DNA of 19,754 bases from positions 1 through 19,754 of the forward strand of contig CAAFRB010000091.1 of the NCBI GenBank assembly GCA_900765095.1, read 5' to 3'. Source of the stretch: Clostridia bacterium (GTDB taxonomy: Bacteria; Bacillota; Clostridia; TANB77; UBA1234). The position numbers and the translations under genes are program-made. Positions 1 through 6,095 of the stretch are shown here, in pieces. The notes under the pieces were generated by a model. It did not search any database, was not told the DNA's origin, and saw only the letters and a program-made list of their open reading frames with translations. How positions within the stretch are numbered: position 1 is the stretch's first letter; the number at the start of each line of letters is the position of its first letter.

Positions 1-47
1 AATCAAGGGTTTAGAGAACATACTTCGTTCGCCCTTGATTTTTTTAC
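1..47. terminator. Hairpin at left edge, possible terminator
   Basis: AATCAAGGG at the first bases pairs with CCCTTGATT at 32-40, and a T run follows on the plus strand. On that strand it has the form of an intrinsic terminator, but no plus-strand gene precedes it in the window. On the minus strand it would lie downstream of the pilin gene ending at 149, but the bases that would form its U tract are outside the window. Which strand it serves cannot be decided. Confidence 0.5.
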
Positions 48-59
48 ATAAGTTTTTTA

Positions 60-91
60 TTTGATGTCTCCTAAAGGGGGTTCACATCAAA
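60..91. repeat. Inverted repeat downstream of pilin copy 1
   Basis: TTTGATGT (60-67) and ACATCAAA (84-91) form perfect 8-bp arms, with further pairing possible between CC and GG in the loop. Neither strand has a T run directly after the stem, so it is not a standard intrinsic terminator. Confidence 0.4.
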
Positions 92-148
92 ATCTTACGA
101 GTTTTTTTATTTGATTATTTCGTCAAGCAATGCTACCAATATCAGTTA

Positions 149-490
149 CTATTTTGTAATCGTACCGCCAACATCTTTAAACAAACCAACTATTGTAGAA
201 GCAGCAAATACAAGGACAGCACCTATAATATAGTTAATAGAGCCTTTCTTTAAATTTGCTTTTTCATTTGCAGATGACATCATATACTTAATACCAATAT
301 ATAAAAGCATGCCTACAGCCATAGCATAACCAAACCATTGAACATAACCTAGTACTGTACTACCTATATTTGAAAAAGGATTATTAGTTAAAGTTGGTTG
401 TGGTACATCAGTAGCAAATACTAGTGTTCCCATTGTAATAAGCATAGATACTGTTAATAATGTACTTATTATTTTTTTCATAGTTTTCAC
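149..490 (-). CDS. VirB2/TrbC-like pilin, copy 1
   Basis: Small 113-aa secreted or membrane protein of VirB2/TrbC pilin type. Residues 1-26 look like a signal peptide (Lys-rich start, hydrophobic core, LVFA before the likely cut). The mature part has two hydrophobic segments, roughly 47-70 and 87-104, separated by a short charged loop (SSANEKANLKK). This two-helix layout after a signal peptide is typical of type IV secretion pilin subunits, which form the extracellular pilus. The start is GTG at 488-490, 9 nt after GGAGG; the ATG three codons later is too far from that site. Another pilin gene lies upstream at 809-1162, with a nearly identical mature sequence, and this gene has its own promoter at 537-564. 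The family call rests on size, topology and general resemblance; no VirB4 or VirB6 gene is in view. It could instead be another small two-helix membrane protein. Confidence 0.7.
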   Translation of the reverse strand: MKTMKKIISTLLTVSMLITMGTLVFATDVPQPTLTNNPFSNIGSTVLGYVQWFGYAMAVGMLLYIGIKYMMSSANEKANLKKGSINYIIGAVLVFAASTIVGLFKDVGGTITK

Positions 491-536
491 GATATCTTTC
501 CTCCTTAAAAAAATTAAATACCATATCCGTACTTTT

Positions 537-564
537 ATTATACCTAAAAAGTAATTTTTTTCAA
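537..564 (-). promoter_or_regulatory. Promoter of pilin copy 1
   Basis: On the minus strand a TTGAAA box (559-564) is followed after 16 nt by TATAAT (537-542). The start codon lies about 47 nt downstream of the -10 box. The sequence around the -35 box (CTAAAAATAATTCTTGAAA) is shared with the promoter of pilin copy 2, so the duplication included the promoter. Confidence 0.75.
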
Positions 565-629
565 GAATTATTTTTAGCCAGAAACAAATTTCAATGTTAA
601 TATTAAAAAATATTCATTCTTTCGTCCCT

Positions 630-746
630 CGAGAGTTTTCGACTAAAAAGGAGAAAATTTCTCACATAAATTAAAGTTTCTTATACAACAGGAAAGAAAA
701 TTAATACATAAAAGGTTACATTTCCTATTGTATAAGAAAAACTCGC
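630..746 (+). repeat. Palindromic intergenic repeat, copy A
   Basis: The right half is a long hairpin: TTTCTTATACAACAGGAAA (677-695) pairs with 721-739 with one mismatch over 19 bp, around a loop that contains ACATAAAAGGTTACA (706-720). The left half (630-677) aligns without gaps to the reverse complement of 4810-4857, about 39 of 48 bases by hand. The right half matches copy B near 3488-3566. The right end reads AAAAACTCGC, the reverse complement of the GCGAGTTTTT that begins copy C, which suggests terminal inverted repeats. The right end is also used as the left arm of the pilin copy 2 terminator. Confidence 0.65.
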
Positions 747-771
747 AAAGACAGAATCTCACGAGTTTTTT
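737..771 (-). terminator. Terminator of pilin copy 2
   Basis: AAAAACTCG (737-745) pairs with CGAGTTTTT (762-770). Read on the minus strand, the hairpin ends in a U run 38 nt after the pilin stop codon at 809. It could work in both directions. Confidence 0.7.
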
Positions 772-808
772 ATAATTACTTTGCTCAATAATACGTTAAT
801 ACCAGTCG

Positions 809-1162
809 TTATTTTGTAATCGTACCACCAACATCTTTAAACAAACCAACTATTGTAGAAGCAGCAAATACAAGAACTGCACCTATAACATAGTTAACAG
901 AGCCTTTCTTTAAATCCGCTTTGTCATTTGCTGATGACATCATATATTTAATACCAATGTATAAAAGCATGCCCACAGCCATAGCGTAACCAAACCATTG
1001 AACATAACCTAGCACTGTGCTACCTATATTTGAAAAAGGATTGGTACCACTTATACTAGGTTGTGGTACATCAGTAGCAAATACTAGAGTTCCCATTGTG
1101 ATAAGCATAGATATTGTTAGTAACACACTTACTATTTTTTTCAAAGTTTTCATGTTTTTCAT
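809..1162 (-). CDS. VirB2/TrbC-like pilin, copy 2
   Basis: A 117-aa paralogue of the protein encoded at 149-490. It has a signal peptide (about 1-29, ending LVFA), a short variable segment after the cut (QPSISGTN here, QPTLTNN in the other copy), then an almost identical body with hydrophobic segments at about 51-74 and 91-108. In the body the copies differ mainly by conservative changes (E/D, N/D, I/V). The ATG at 1160-1162 follows a GGGGGA ribosome site. Each copy has its own promoter and 3' region, so they are separate transcription units rather than one operon. Two near-identical pilins suggest either dosage or alternative subunits of one pilus. VirB2/TrbC identity is inferred from topology and length. 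Confidence 0.7.
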   Translation of the reverse strand: MKNMKTLKKIVSVLLTISMLITMGTLVFATDVPQPSISGTNPFSNIGSTVLGYVQWFGYAMAVGMLLYIGIKYMMSSANDKADLKKGSVNYVIGAVLVFAASTIVGLFKDVGGTITK

Positions 1163-1204
1163 AATAATCCCCCTCTCTTAAAAAAGTTTTATCCTTATAA
1201 TCCT

Positions 1205-1232
1205 ATTATAAATAAAATATGATTTTTTTCAA
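1205..1232 (-). promoter_or_regulatory. Promoter of pilin copy 2
   Basis: TTGAAA (1227-1232), 16-nt spacer, TATAAT (1205-1210) on the minus strand. The boxes, spacer length and upstream flank match the promoter of the other pilin gene. Confidence 0.75.
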
Positions 1233-1420
1233 GAATTATTTTTAGGATAGCCATTTACTATAAGCTTCTAACTAACATATTACAACATATTTCTTGAAAA
1301 GTCAACGCCCAAGTGCACTTTTAATCTGTCTAAAACCCGCCATTAAGTCACTATTTAACTTATGTCCAGATTATATAGTACACAAAATCTGCAAAATAAT
1401 AGCAAACATAGTCAAAGACA

Positions 1421-1456
1421 CAAAAAGCAGGAGATACTTTTATAAAGCCTCCTGCT
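1421..1456 (-). terminator. Terminator of the left SLH gene
   Basis: AGCAGGAG (1426-1433) pairs with CTCCTGCT (1449-1456). On the minus strand the stem is followed by TTTTTG, 13 nt past the stop codon at 1469. This is a good intrinsic terminator, and it separates the SLH gene from the pilin genes. Confidence 0.85.
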
Positions 1457-1468
1457 ATAATTTATTGA

Positions 1469-2926
1469 TTAAACTCCATGGTAAATCTCACGTAAAGTTT
1501 TGCTTGTTTCTCCGTATGTTGTTCCATTACCTTCAATATTTTTTTCAAGTATCGAAGCGTTTAATGCGTTGTATAATACATTTGCAACATATCCACGACA
1601 GATAGTTTCAGTTCTATCTATAGTGCCGAATTTCATTCCGTCAAACAATCCCTTTTCCTTTGCTTTCATCCAATAATTGTTAGCATTACCCATCATAATA
1701 TCTCCGTATCCCATTGCATTTAATACTAACGTTACAAATTCTTGGCAAGTGATATCATAGTCATCAGAAGCAAATTTTTTCTCATCTAAGTTCTTAAAAA
1801 GTCCATACTCACTGGCAATATAGAAGTATCCATTAGCCCAATGCTGTGAATCTAACCCTTTATACTTTCCTTTGCTTGTGTCTGCCTTTGCAGCTGGTTC
1901 TAAGCCCATTAATTTAACTACATAACTAACTGCCATAGAGCCACTAGGAATCTCCTCTGGTCTAAATGTTCCATCTGTATATCTATACATTATGTCTAAA
2001 TCTTCAAGAAGATCTACTCTATCATCCGAAACTTCTTTTAGTGATTCTGCTTCTACGTGATGACTCGGAACGTTTGAAGTATTGTTTTTATTTTCTTCTT
2101 GTGTCTTGTCATCTTCTTTTGTCTTATTTTCTTCTTTCGTAGTTGTTTCATTCACATCTGGAGTTTTGTTTTCATCTTTTGTTTGATTTGGAATATTTGA
2201 GGTGGTATTTTTATCTTCGCTTTGTGTTTTATCTTCCTTTTCTGTTGTCTTATTTACGTCTGATTTTGTGTTTTCTTCTGTTTTATCTGTTTTATCAGCT
2301 GTTCCTGTTGTATTCAATACCAAACTGTGTTTAACATTAACAATCATTGTACATACCTGCGCTCTTGTTAAACTGCCTGTAGGATTTAGTTCTCCATTTC
2401 CGTACCCATTCATAATTCCACTTGCAACAGCCAAACTAACGTTATATTTTTTATCATCTGAGATTTCCCCAGCATCTGTAAACCTATCTAAAACGCCATT
2501 CGTGTTAACATTTGGTGCAACCTTTTTAGCAAGAGCATAAGCCGCATCCTCACGTGTAATATACTCATTTGGTTTAAATGAACCATCATCAGTATCTGGG
2601 AAATATTCAATTGACGATTCAATATAGTTATACGCCCAGTGATTAACGTCAACATCTGAAACTGCCACGTTTTTCTCATTGCTCGATTCTGTTTTTAGAG
2701 CTAAAGAAAATATTTTTGAGAATTCAGCTTTTGTTATTTTCTTGTCTGGTTGAAAGGTATTGTCCTCATATCCATTAACAATGCCTTCATCTGCCATTTC
2801 CGTTATTGATGAATAGCCCCAGTAAGACTTATCAACATCAACAAACTTGATAGAGTTAGCTTTTGCAAATGCACTAGTTCCTAATGTTAGTGTCATAGCA
2901 AGTATAAAACATACTTTTTTCTTCAT
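1469..2926 (-). CDS. SLH-domain cell-surface protein (485 aa)
   Basis: Secreted protein predicted to bind the cell wall through S-layer-homology domains. Residues 1-22 form a signal peptide. Three SLH repeats follow at about 27-80, 88-136 and 147-197, with typical motifs such as YEDNTFQPDKKITKAEF, DGSFKPNEYITREDAA and NGELNPTGSLTRAQ. Residues 208-290 are a Lys/Glu/Thr/Asn-rich linker with an internal duplication (units starting DVNKTTEKE and DVNETTTKEEN, ending TSNIP and TSNVP). The C-terminal part (about 300-460) has two more divergent SLH-like units (YTDGTFRPEEI; LDSQHWANGYFYIASEYGLF). The start is the ATG at 2924-2926, which has a GGGGGAG site; a longer reading from 3019 would put a non-signal extension in front of the signal peptide. 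SLH domains bind pyruvylated wall polymer, and csaB in this window would supply that modification. The function beyond anchoring is unknown. Confidence 0.9.
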   Translation of the reverse strand: MKKKVCFILAMTLTLGTSAFAKANSIKFVDVDKSYWGYSSITEMADEGIVNGYEDNTFQPDKKITKAEFSKIFSLALKTESSNEKNVAVSDVDVNHWAYNYIESSIEYFPDTDDGSFKPNEYITREDAAYALAKKVAPNVNTNGVLDRFTDAGEISDDKKYNVSLAVASGIMNGYGNGELNPTGSLTRAQVCTMIVNVKHSLVLNTTGTADKTDKTEENTKSDVNKTTEKEDKTQSEDKNTTSNIPNQTKDENKTPDVNETTTKEENKTKEDDKTQEENKNNTSNVPSHHVEAESLKEVSDDRVDLLEDLDIMYRYTDGTFRPEEIPSGSMAVSYVVKLMGLEPAAKADTSKGKYKGLDSQHWANGYFYIASEYGLFKNLDEKKFASDDYDITCQEFVTLVLNAMGYGDIMMGNANNYWMKAKEKGLFDGMKFGTIDRTETICRGYVANVLYNALNASILEKNIEGNGTTYGETSKTLREIYHGV

Positions 2927-3026
2927 AAGTTCTCCCCCATACAATATGTTTATAATGTCAAAAACAATTATATAAACATACTCTTTCTTCTTAATAGTTT
3001 TGTGATAATACAACCTCACTATTTAT

Positions 3027-3054
3027 ATTCTACCATACAATTAATATTTGTCCA
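3027..3054 (-). promoter_or_regulatory. Promoter of the left SLH gene
   Basis: On the minus strand TGGACA (3049-3054), a 16-nt spacer and TAGAAT (3027-3032). It would give a leader of roughly 95 nt before the ATG at 2926. Confidence 0.55.
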
Positions 3055-3152
3055 GTTTTTGCCAAATTAATTTTATATTCACCGTAGTCATTTTGCTCCA
3101 TATATACAAATACTTCTAGTTCCATTCTTTAGTATTTCTTCACTTTCTTCGT

Positions 3153-3281
3153 GTATATGTTCATAAAGATATCGCTTTTAAATTTGGTATGTGGATTAGT
3201 CTAAAATTCAAATTACTTTTAATTAAAGAGTTTGAGAGGTTAAAGACTGAAGAACAATTAATGAAAATACACATTAAATGA
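3153..3281 (+). pseudogene. KilA-N domain protein remnant
   Basis: A plus-strand open stretch translates to a piece that resembles the core of KilA-N domain proteins of phages and related elements: HKDIAFKFGMWISLKFK, then LLLIKEFERLKTEEQL. The family pattern as I know it is close to HKDIAFEFASWISPEFKLYLIKEFQRLKEEE. The frame stops at TGA 3279-3281 and is closed upstream by TAG at 3117-3119. It has no start codon, ribosome site or N-terminal half, so it is a decayed fragment of about 40 codons. KilA-N proteins are typical of phages and mobile elements, and this fragment lies next to a tRNA cluster, a common integration site. It is the only recognisable coding remnant on the plus strand here. 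Confidence 0.65.
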
Positions 3282-3413
3282 ACAAACTAGATTTATATAT
3301 GACAAATTAAGAAATATATAAAGAGGATTAAACTATTTATATAATTTTTCCTTTTTTTGATGTTATTTATTATAAAAACTTACAGACAATTTAGTCAATA
3401 AGCTGATTTCAAA

Positions 3414-3487
3414 TGGAGCGGGTAAAGGGAATCGAACCCTCGCCTTGGGGTCGGAAGCACCACATTCTACCACTAAACTATACCCGC
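3414..3487 (-). tRNA. tRNA-Gly (TCC), probably degraded copy
   Basis: Folds as a 74-nt tRNA with encoded CCA. The acceptor stem GCGGGTA/TACCCGC is intact and the anticodon loop CTTCCGA gives anticodon TCC (Gly). The anticodon stem TGGTG/CCCCA has a T-C mismatch at pair 30:40, and position 37 is G, unlike the A in the second tRNA-Gly (TCC) at 4010-4083. The sequence immediately upstream is a palindromic repeat rather than a clear promoter. The downstream region (3365-3405) resembles the terminator of the other copy but has lost three bases of its stem. It may be weakly functional or a pseudo-tRNA. Confidence 0.8.
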
Positions 3488-3566
3488 ACAAATTAAAGTT
3501 ATTTATGCAATAGGAAATAAAATCAACACATAAAAGGTTACAAATTTGCTTCCTATTGTGCAAAAA
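3488..3566 (+). repeat. Palindromic intergenic repeat, copy B
   Basis: Related to copy A at 630-746. It shares AATTAAAGT at the left, a CAATAGGAA / TTCCTATTG hairpin (arms near 3508-3516 and 3550-3558), and ACATAAAAGGTTACA (3528-3542) in the loop. The left module of copy A is absent because tRNA-Gly starts there. The repeat occupies the position where that tRNA's promoter would be expected. Confidence 0.65.
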
Positions 3567-3606
3567 TAAAAGACATATCTACTTTTATAGTAGGCATGTC
3601 TTTTTT
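3565..3606 (-). terminator. Terminator of tRNA-Met
   Basis: AAAAGACAT (3568-3576) pairs with ATGTCTTTT (3596-3604), with inner CTAC/GTAG pairing. On the minus strand it follows tRNA-Met directly and ends in TTTTATTTTTG. The plus strand also carries a T run. Confidence 0.8.
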
Positions 3607-3608
3607 GT

Positions 3609-3685
3609 TGGTAGCGGATGTGGGACTTGAACCTACGACCTACCGGGTATGAACCGGGCGCTCTAGCCAACTGAGCTAATCCGCC
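3609..3685 (-). tRNA. tRNA-Met (CAT), elongator type
   Basis: A 77-nt cloverleaf with encoded CCA and anticodon loop TTCATAC (CAT). GGCGGAT pairs with ATCCGCT, and the D arm GCTCAGTTGGCTAGAGC fits elongator Met. It lacks the GGG/CCC anticodon-stem pairs expected of an initiator. Two stem positions are unpaired: 27:43 (C-T) and 51:63 (A-C). Because it has a perfect consensus promoter and a terminator, it is probably functional. Confidence 0.88.
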
Positions 3686-3700
3686 ATGTGCAACAAATTC

Positions 3701-3729
3701 ATTATACGAAAATTAGCTAGCTTTGTCAA
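3701..3729 (-). promoter_or_regulatory. Consensus promoter of tRNA-Met
   Basis: TTGACA (3724-3729), exactly 17 nt, TATAAT (3701-3706) on the minus strand; the tRNA begins 16 nt after the -10 box. Confidence 0.9.
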
Positions 3730-3772
3730 GGAAAAAGTAAAAAAGTTTCGAATCGTTTATTTTTCTGCTATA

Positions 3773-3803
3773 AAATTAGGCACTACCTTTTTTAGATAGT
3801 GCC
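3773..3803 (-). terminator. Terminator of tRNA-Ser
   Basis: GGCACTA (3779-3785) pairs with TAGTGCC (3797-3803). On the minus strand TAATTTT follows. It starts 3 nt after the CCA end of tRNA-Ser. Confidence 0.75.
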
Positions 3804-3805
3804 TT

Positions 3806-3893
3806 TGGCGGAGTGAGTGGGATTCGAACCCACGAGAGCATGCTCACAATAGATTTCGAGTCTACGCCGTTATGACCACTTCGGCATCACTCC
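3806..3893 (-). tRNA. tRNA-Ser (CGA)
   Basis: An 88-nt class II tRNA with a long variable arm (around TTGTGAGCATGCTCTCG), acceptor GGAGTGA/TCACTCC, discriminator G and encoded CCA. The anticodon loop CTCGAAA gives CGA, which reads TCG. I see no clear promoter box directly upstream. It may be read from the tRNA-Gly promoter upstream, past that gene's terminator. Confidence 0.92.
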
Positions 3894-3960
3894 ATGTTTT
3901 TTTGCTATAAAAGAAATGTGTCACGAAAAAAGTTGCAGATTCTTCTGCTTTCTTAGCGTA

Positions 3961-4001
3961 TAAAATAAAAACAGCTTACAAACAATAGTGTTCATAAGCT
4001 G
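3961..4001 (-). terminator. Terminator of the second tRNA-Gly
   Basis: CAGCTTA (3972-3978) pairs with TAAGCTG (3995-4001), followed on the minus strand by TTTTTATTTTATA. Confidence 0.8.
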
Positions 4002-4009
4002 CTATCGTT

Positions 4010-4083
4010 TGGAGCGGGTAGCGGGAATCGAACCCGCACAATCAGCTTGGAAGGCTGAGATTCTACCATTGAACTACACCCGC
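4010..4083 (-). tRNA. tRNA-Gly (TCC), intact copy
   Basis: A 74-nt tRNA with encoded CCA. The acceptor GCGGGTG/TACCCGC contains one G-T pair. The anticodon stem TCAGC/GCTGA is perfect, the loop CTTCCAA gives anticodon TCC, and the T arm is perfect. With a consensus promoter and a strong terminator, this is the functional partner of the damaged copy at 3414-3487. Confidence 0.95.
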
Positions 4084-4102
4084 ATCTCCAAAGTACTTTT
4101 AC

Positions 4103-4131
4103 ATTATAGCAATCACTTTGGCTGTTGTCAA
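4103..4131 (-). promoter_or_regulatory. Consensus promoter of the second tRNA-Gly
   Basis: TTGACA (4126-4131), 17-nt spacer, TATAAT (4103-4108) on the minus strand; the tRNA begins 20 nt after the -10 box. Confidence 0.9.
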
Positions 4132-4175
4132 TACTTTTTTTATATTTTTACCAAAACGCACGTTGTAAATTTTAT

Positions 4176-4775
4176 TTAACTCTGCAATACGCATTTTATT
4201 ACGTTGAAGCCTGCTTTTTTGTCTAGTACTTCAGCATTTCCAAATAGTTCTTCTAAATATTTTATTGTGCTTGGCGCTCCATGTTTTTTGTTTATGACTA
4301 TGTATAGTGCTCCGCCATCTAATAAGTGCTCTTTGGCGTCGGCGTACATTTGATATATTACTGATTTTCCTGCTCTTATTGGTGGATTTGTTATTATGGC
4401 ATCGTATTTTTCTTTTATTTGTTCAAAGCCGTCTGATTCTGATACTTTTATCTTGTCGCTTACTTTGTTTTTTACAGAGTTTCTTTTGGCTAGTTCTAGT
4501 GCTCTATGGTTTATATCTATCATCGTAACTTCTTTTATTTCTTGGCTCGTCGCTAATGTTATTCCTATAACTCCGTATCCGCATCCTACATCTAAAATTT
4601 TCCCGTGTACTTCGTCGTATATAGTCTTCACTAGTAATTCTGTTGCACTATCTATGTGATTTTTAGAAAATACACCATTGTCGCTTATAAATGTAAGTGT
4701 TTTTCCTTTTATTTTATATTCTATTATTCTCTCTTCTGATTTTACTGTTGGATCTGATGTAAAGTAATGTTCCAT
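4176..4775 (-). CDS. ybxB: RsmC/YbxB-like class I SAM methyltransferase
   Basis: A 199-aa S-adenosylmethionine-dependent methyltransferase of the RsmC type. RsmC methylates G1207 of 16S rRNA at N2; the single-domain Gram-positive relatives (YbxB) are thought to act similarly. Visible signs are the N-terminal segment DNGVFSKNHIDSATELL (33-49), the SAM-binding motif I LDVGCGYGVIG (61-71), an acidic motif II in TMIDINHRALELA, and the catalytic NPP motif in ITNPPIRAGK (128-137). All match the N6A/N2G methyltransferase pattern. The length fits a single catalytic domain, lacking the extra N-terminal domain of E. coli RsmC. The ATG at 4773-4775 has GAGG about 9 nt upstream. It stands alone between the M23 gene and the tRNA cluster, and its leader contains repeat copy C. 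The family is secure; the exact RNA target is inferred. Confidence 0.88.
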   Translation of the reverse strand: MEHYFTSDPTVKSEERIIEYKIKGKTLTFISDNGVFSKNHIDSATELLVKTIYDEVHGKILDVGCGYGVIGITLATSQEIKEVTMIDINHRALELAKRNSVKNKVSDKIKVSESDGFEQIKEKYDAIITNPPIRAGKSVIYQMYADAKEHLLDGGALYIVINKKHGAPSTIKYLEELFGNAEVLDKKAGFNVIKCVLQS

Positions 4776-4809
4776 TTTTTATTTTCCTCTCTATTTTTAT
4801 GTATAAAAT

Positions 4810-4857
4810 ACTTTAATTTATGCGAGAAATTTTAGTCTTTTCAGCTAAAAACTCGCG
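4810..4857 (-). repeat. Intergenic repeat, copy C (left module)
   Basis: Read on the minus strand, this 48-bp stretch aligns without gaps to 630-677 (about 39 of 48 identical by hand). The 24-bp segment 4810-4833 differs from 654-677 at one base. It folds into a hairpin: GCGAG/CTCGC (4822-4826 with 4852-4856) and TTTTAG/CTAAAA (4830-4835 with 4845-4850). It lies in the leader of the methyltransferase gene. Confidence 0.6.
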
Positions 4858-4907
4858 ATGGTCAAAAAACTTAAAATCTTTGATTTTTATCTTTCTTGTA
4901 TTATGCA

Positions 4908-4937
4908 GAAACCCTCTCTGTTTGTAGAGAAGGTTTC
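4908..4937 (-). terminator. Hairpin ending the ftsEX-M23 operon
   Basis: GAAACC and TCTCT (4908-4919) pair with AGAGA and GGTTTC (4926-4937) around a short loop, 10 nt after the M23 stop codon. The T run follows on the plus strand; the minus-strand tail (TGCATAAT) is a poor U tract, so termination of the operon may be inefficient. Confidence 0.6.
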
Positions 4938-4946
4938 TTTTGTTTG

Positions 4947-6083
4947 TTATTTTGCAGATATGTATCCTTGAGTTGGATCTACGTATTTTCCGTTTACTCT
5001 TACTTCAAAGTGTAGGTGAGGTCCCGTTGCATATCCTGTAGAACCTACTAGCATTATCGCTTGTCCACGTTTTACTTGATCTCCTACTTTTACAAGTAAC
5101 TTTTGTGAATGTGCGTACAATGTAACTATTCCGCCACCATGGTCTATCATTACTGTGTATCCATATCCTGAAATCCACCCTGCATTTATTACTTTTCCGT
5201 CTGCTGCAGCGACTACATTCTTGCCGTTACATCCAGCTCCTGCAATATCGACACCTGTATGCATTTTATACACTTTTAATATTGGATGCAATCTGTTTCC
5301 GAATTTTGATGTGATTGTATAATATCCAGGTAGAGGCCACGTCATTGTGCCACCTGTATATGTACTATTTGTTGAAGAACTTGCTAATTTTTTTAGTTCT
5401 TCTGTTAAAGCATCTGCTTTTTTCTGTAGTTCATCTATAGATTCTTCAAGTAAGTCTTCTGTTTTCTCTAACTTTGAAAGATATGTAACTCTTACTTCTT
5501 TTGTGTCTTTTAACGCGACTTTTTGAGCTTCAGCAACATCTTTCTTGTTTTCGCATACTGCTTTATTATTTTCTAGTGCGACTTTCTGTTCTTCTATTGC
5601 TTTCTTGTCATCATCCAATTCTTTTAATAACTTATTGTCGTAAGAAACTATTTCGTCCATAAGTCTATATCTGTAAAAGAAATCTGTTATGCTTTCAGAA
5701 GCAAGTAATGTGTCCCAAAATGAAAGTGAACCACATTTATAATATGCAACAAGTCTTTCTTGCCTTGTAGCGTCTTTTTTGGCATAGGCGTCTTCTGAAT
5801 ATTTTATATTTTCTTCTGCTATTACGATTTCGTTTTCCAAGTTTTTAATATCGCTTTCTAAGTTTGCTATTTGTGTTTCTGCACTACCGATTTTTTTGTC
5901 AAGACTATCTATATCACTTAGCGTCAACTTCTTATCTTTTGTTACTTGATCTAATTCTTTTTTCGTAGATTTTATATCATTGTTTGTCTTATTTATTTGA
6001 TCTTTTAATCCAGAAGTTGTAGCAGCGAATACAGTAGATGACATCATACATACCAATAACAAAATTGATATAATTCTTTTCAT
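4947..6083 (-). CDS. M23 peptidoglycan peptidase with coiled coil, FtsEX partner
   Basis: A secreted murein hydrolase of EnvC-like architecture, 378 aa. Residues 1-20 are a signal peptide (cut after VFA). About 24-230 is a charged coiled coil rich in Lys, Glu and Leu. The C-terminal M23 (LytM) domain covers about 245-375. The zinc and catalytic residues are all present: H275 and D279 in HTGVD, H325 in YAHSQ, H356 and H358 in HLHFE. The enzyme should therefore cut cross-links itself, unlike E. coli EnvC, whose LytM domain is degenerate and only activates amidases. It follows ftsX with a 12-nt gap, which implies control by the FtsEX ATPase through the coiled coil. The start is the second ATG (6081-6083), 6 nt after GGAGG; the ATG at 6087-6089 abuts the ribosome site. 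The FtsEX partnership is inferred from gene order and architecture. Confidence 0.9.
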   Translation of the reverse strand: MKRIISILLLVCMMSSTVFAATTSGLKDQINKTNNDIKSTKKELDQVTKDKKLTLSDIDSLDKKIGSAETQIANLESDIKNLENEIVIAEENIKYSEDAYAKKDATRQERLVAYYKCGSLSFWDTLLASESITDFFYRYRLMDEIVSYDNKLLKELDDDKKAIEEQKVALENNKAVCENKKDVAEAQKVALKDTKEVRVTYLSKLEKTEDLLEESIDELQKKADALTEELKKLASSSTNSTYTGGTMTWPLPGYYTITSKFGNRLHPILKVYKMHTGVDIAGAGCNGKNVVAAADGKVINAGWISGYGYTVMIDHGGGIVTLYAHSQKLLVKVGDQVKRGQAIMLVGSTGYATGPHLHFEVRVNGKYVDPTQGYISAK

Positions 6084-6095
6084 ATACATCCTCCT

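Larger units (their letters stand above)
491..808. other. Gene-free spacer between the two pilin genes
   Basis: This 318-bp spacer holds the promoter of pilin copy 1 (537-564), one copy of a palindromic intergenic repeat (about 630-746) and the terminator of pilin copy 2 (737-771). I see no coding potential in it. Confidence 0.75.
1163..1468. other. Gene-free spacer upstream of the pilin genes
   Basis: This 306-bp stretch contains the pilin copy 2 promoter (1205-1232) and the terminator of the upstream SLH gene (1421-1456). I see nothing else recognisable between about 1240 and 1420. Confidence 0.7.
2927..3413. other. Gene-free spacer between the SLH gene and tRNAs
   Basis: This 487-bp spacer contains the SLH gene promoter (3027-3054), a plus-strand remnant of a KilA-N domain gene (about 3153-3281), and the eroded terminator region of the first tRNA-Gly (about 3365-3405). 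No intact gene is visible. Confidence 0.75.

Noticed and set aside
3363..3563. Minus-strand frame reading through the first tRNA-Gly
   Set aside because: It translates tRNA sequence, which explains phrases such as ARVRFPLPAP; there is no protein here.
3609..3685. Initiator tRNA-fMet or tRNA-Ile2 with CAT anticodon
   Set aside because: The first base pair and anticodon stem do not fit initiator features, and the body resembles elongator Met; Ile2 cannot be fully excluded without modelling.
3988..4179. Plus-strand frame across the second tRNA-Gly
   Set aside because: It is the antisense of a tRNA gene (RVAGIEPAQSAWKAEILPLNYTR-type translations are typical tRNA artefacts).
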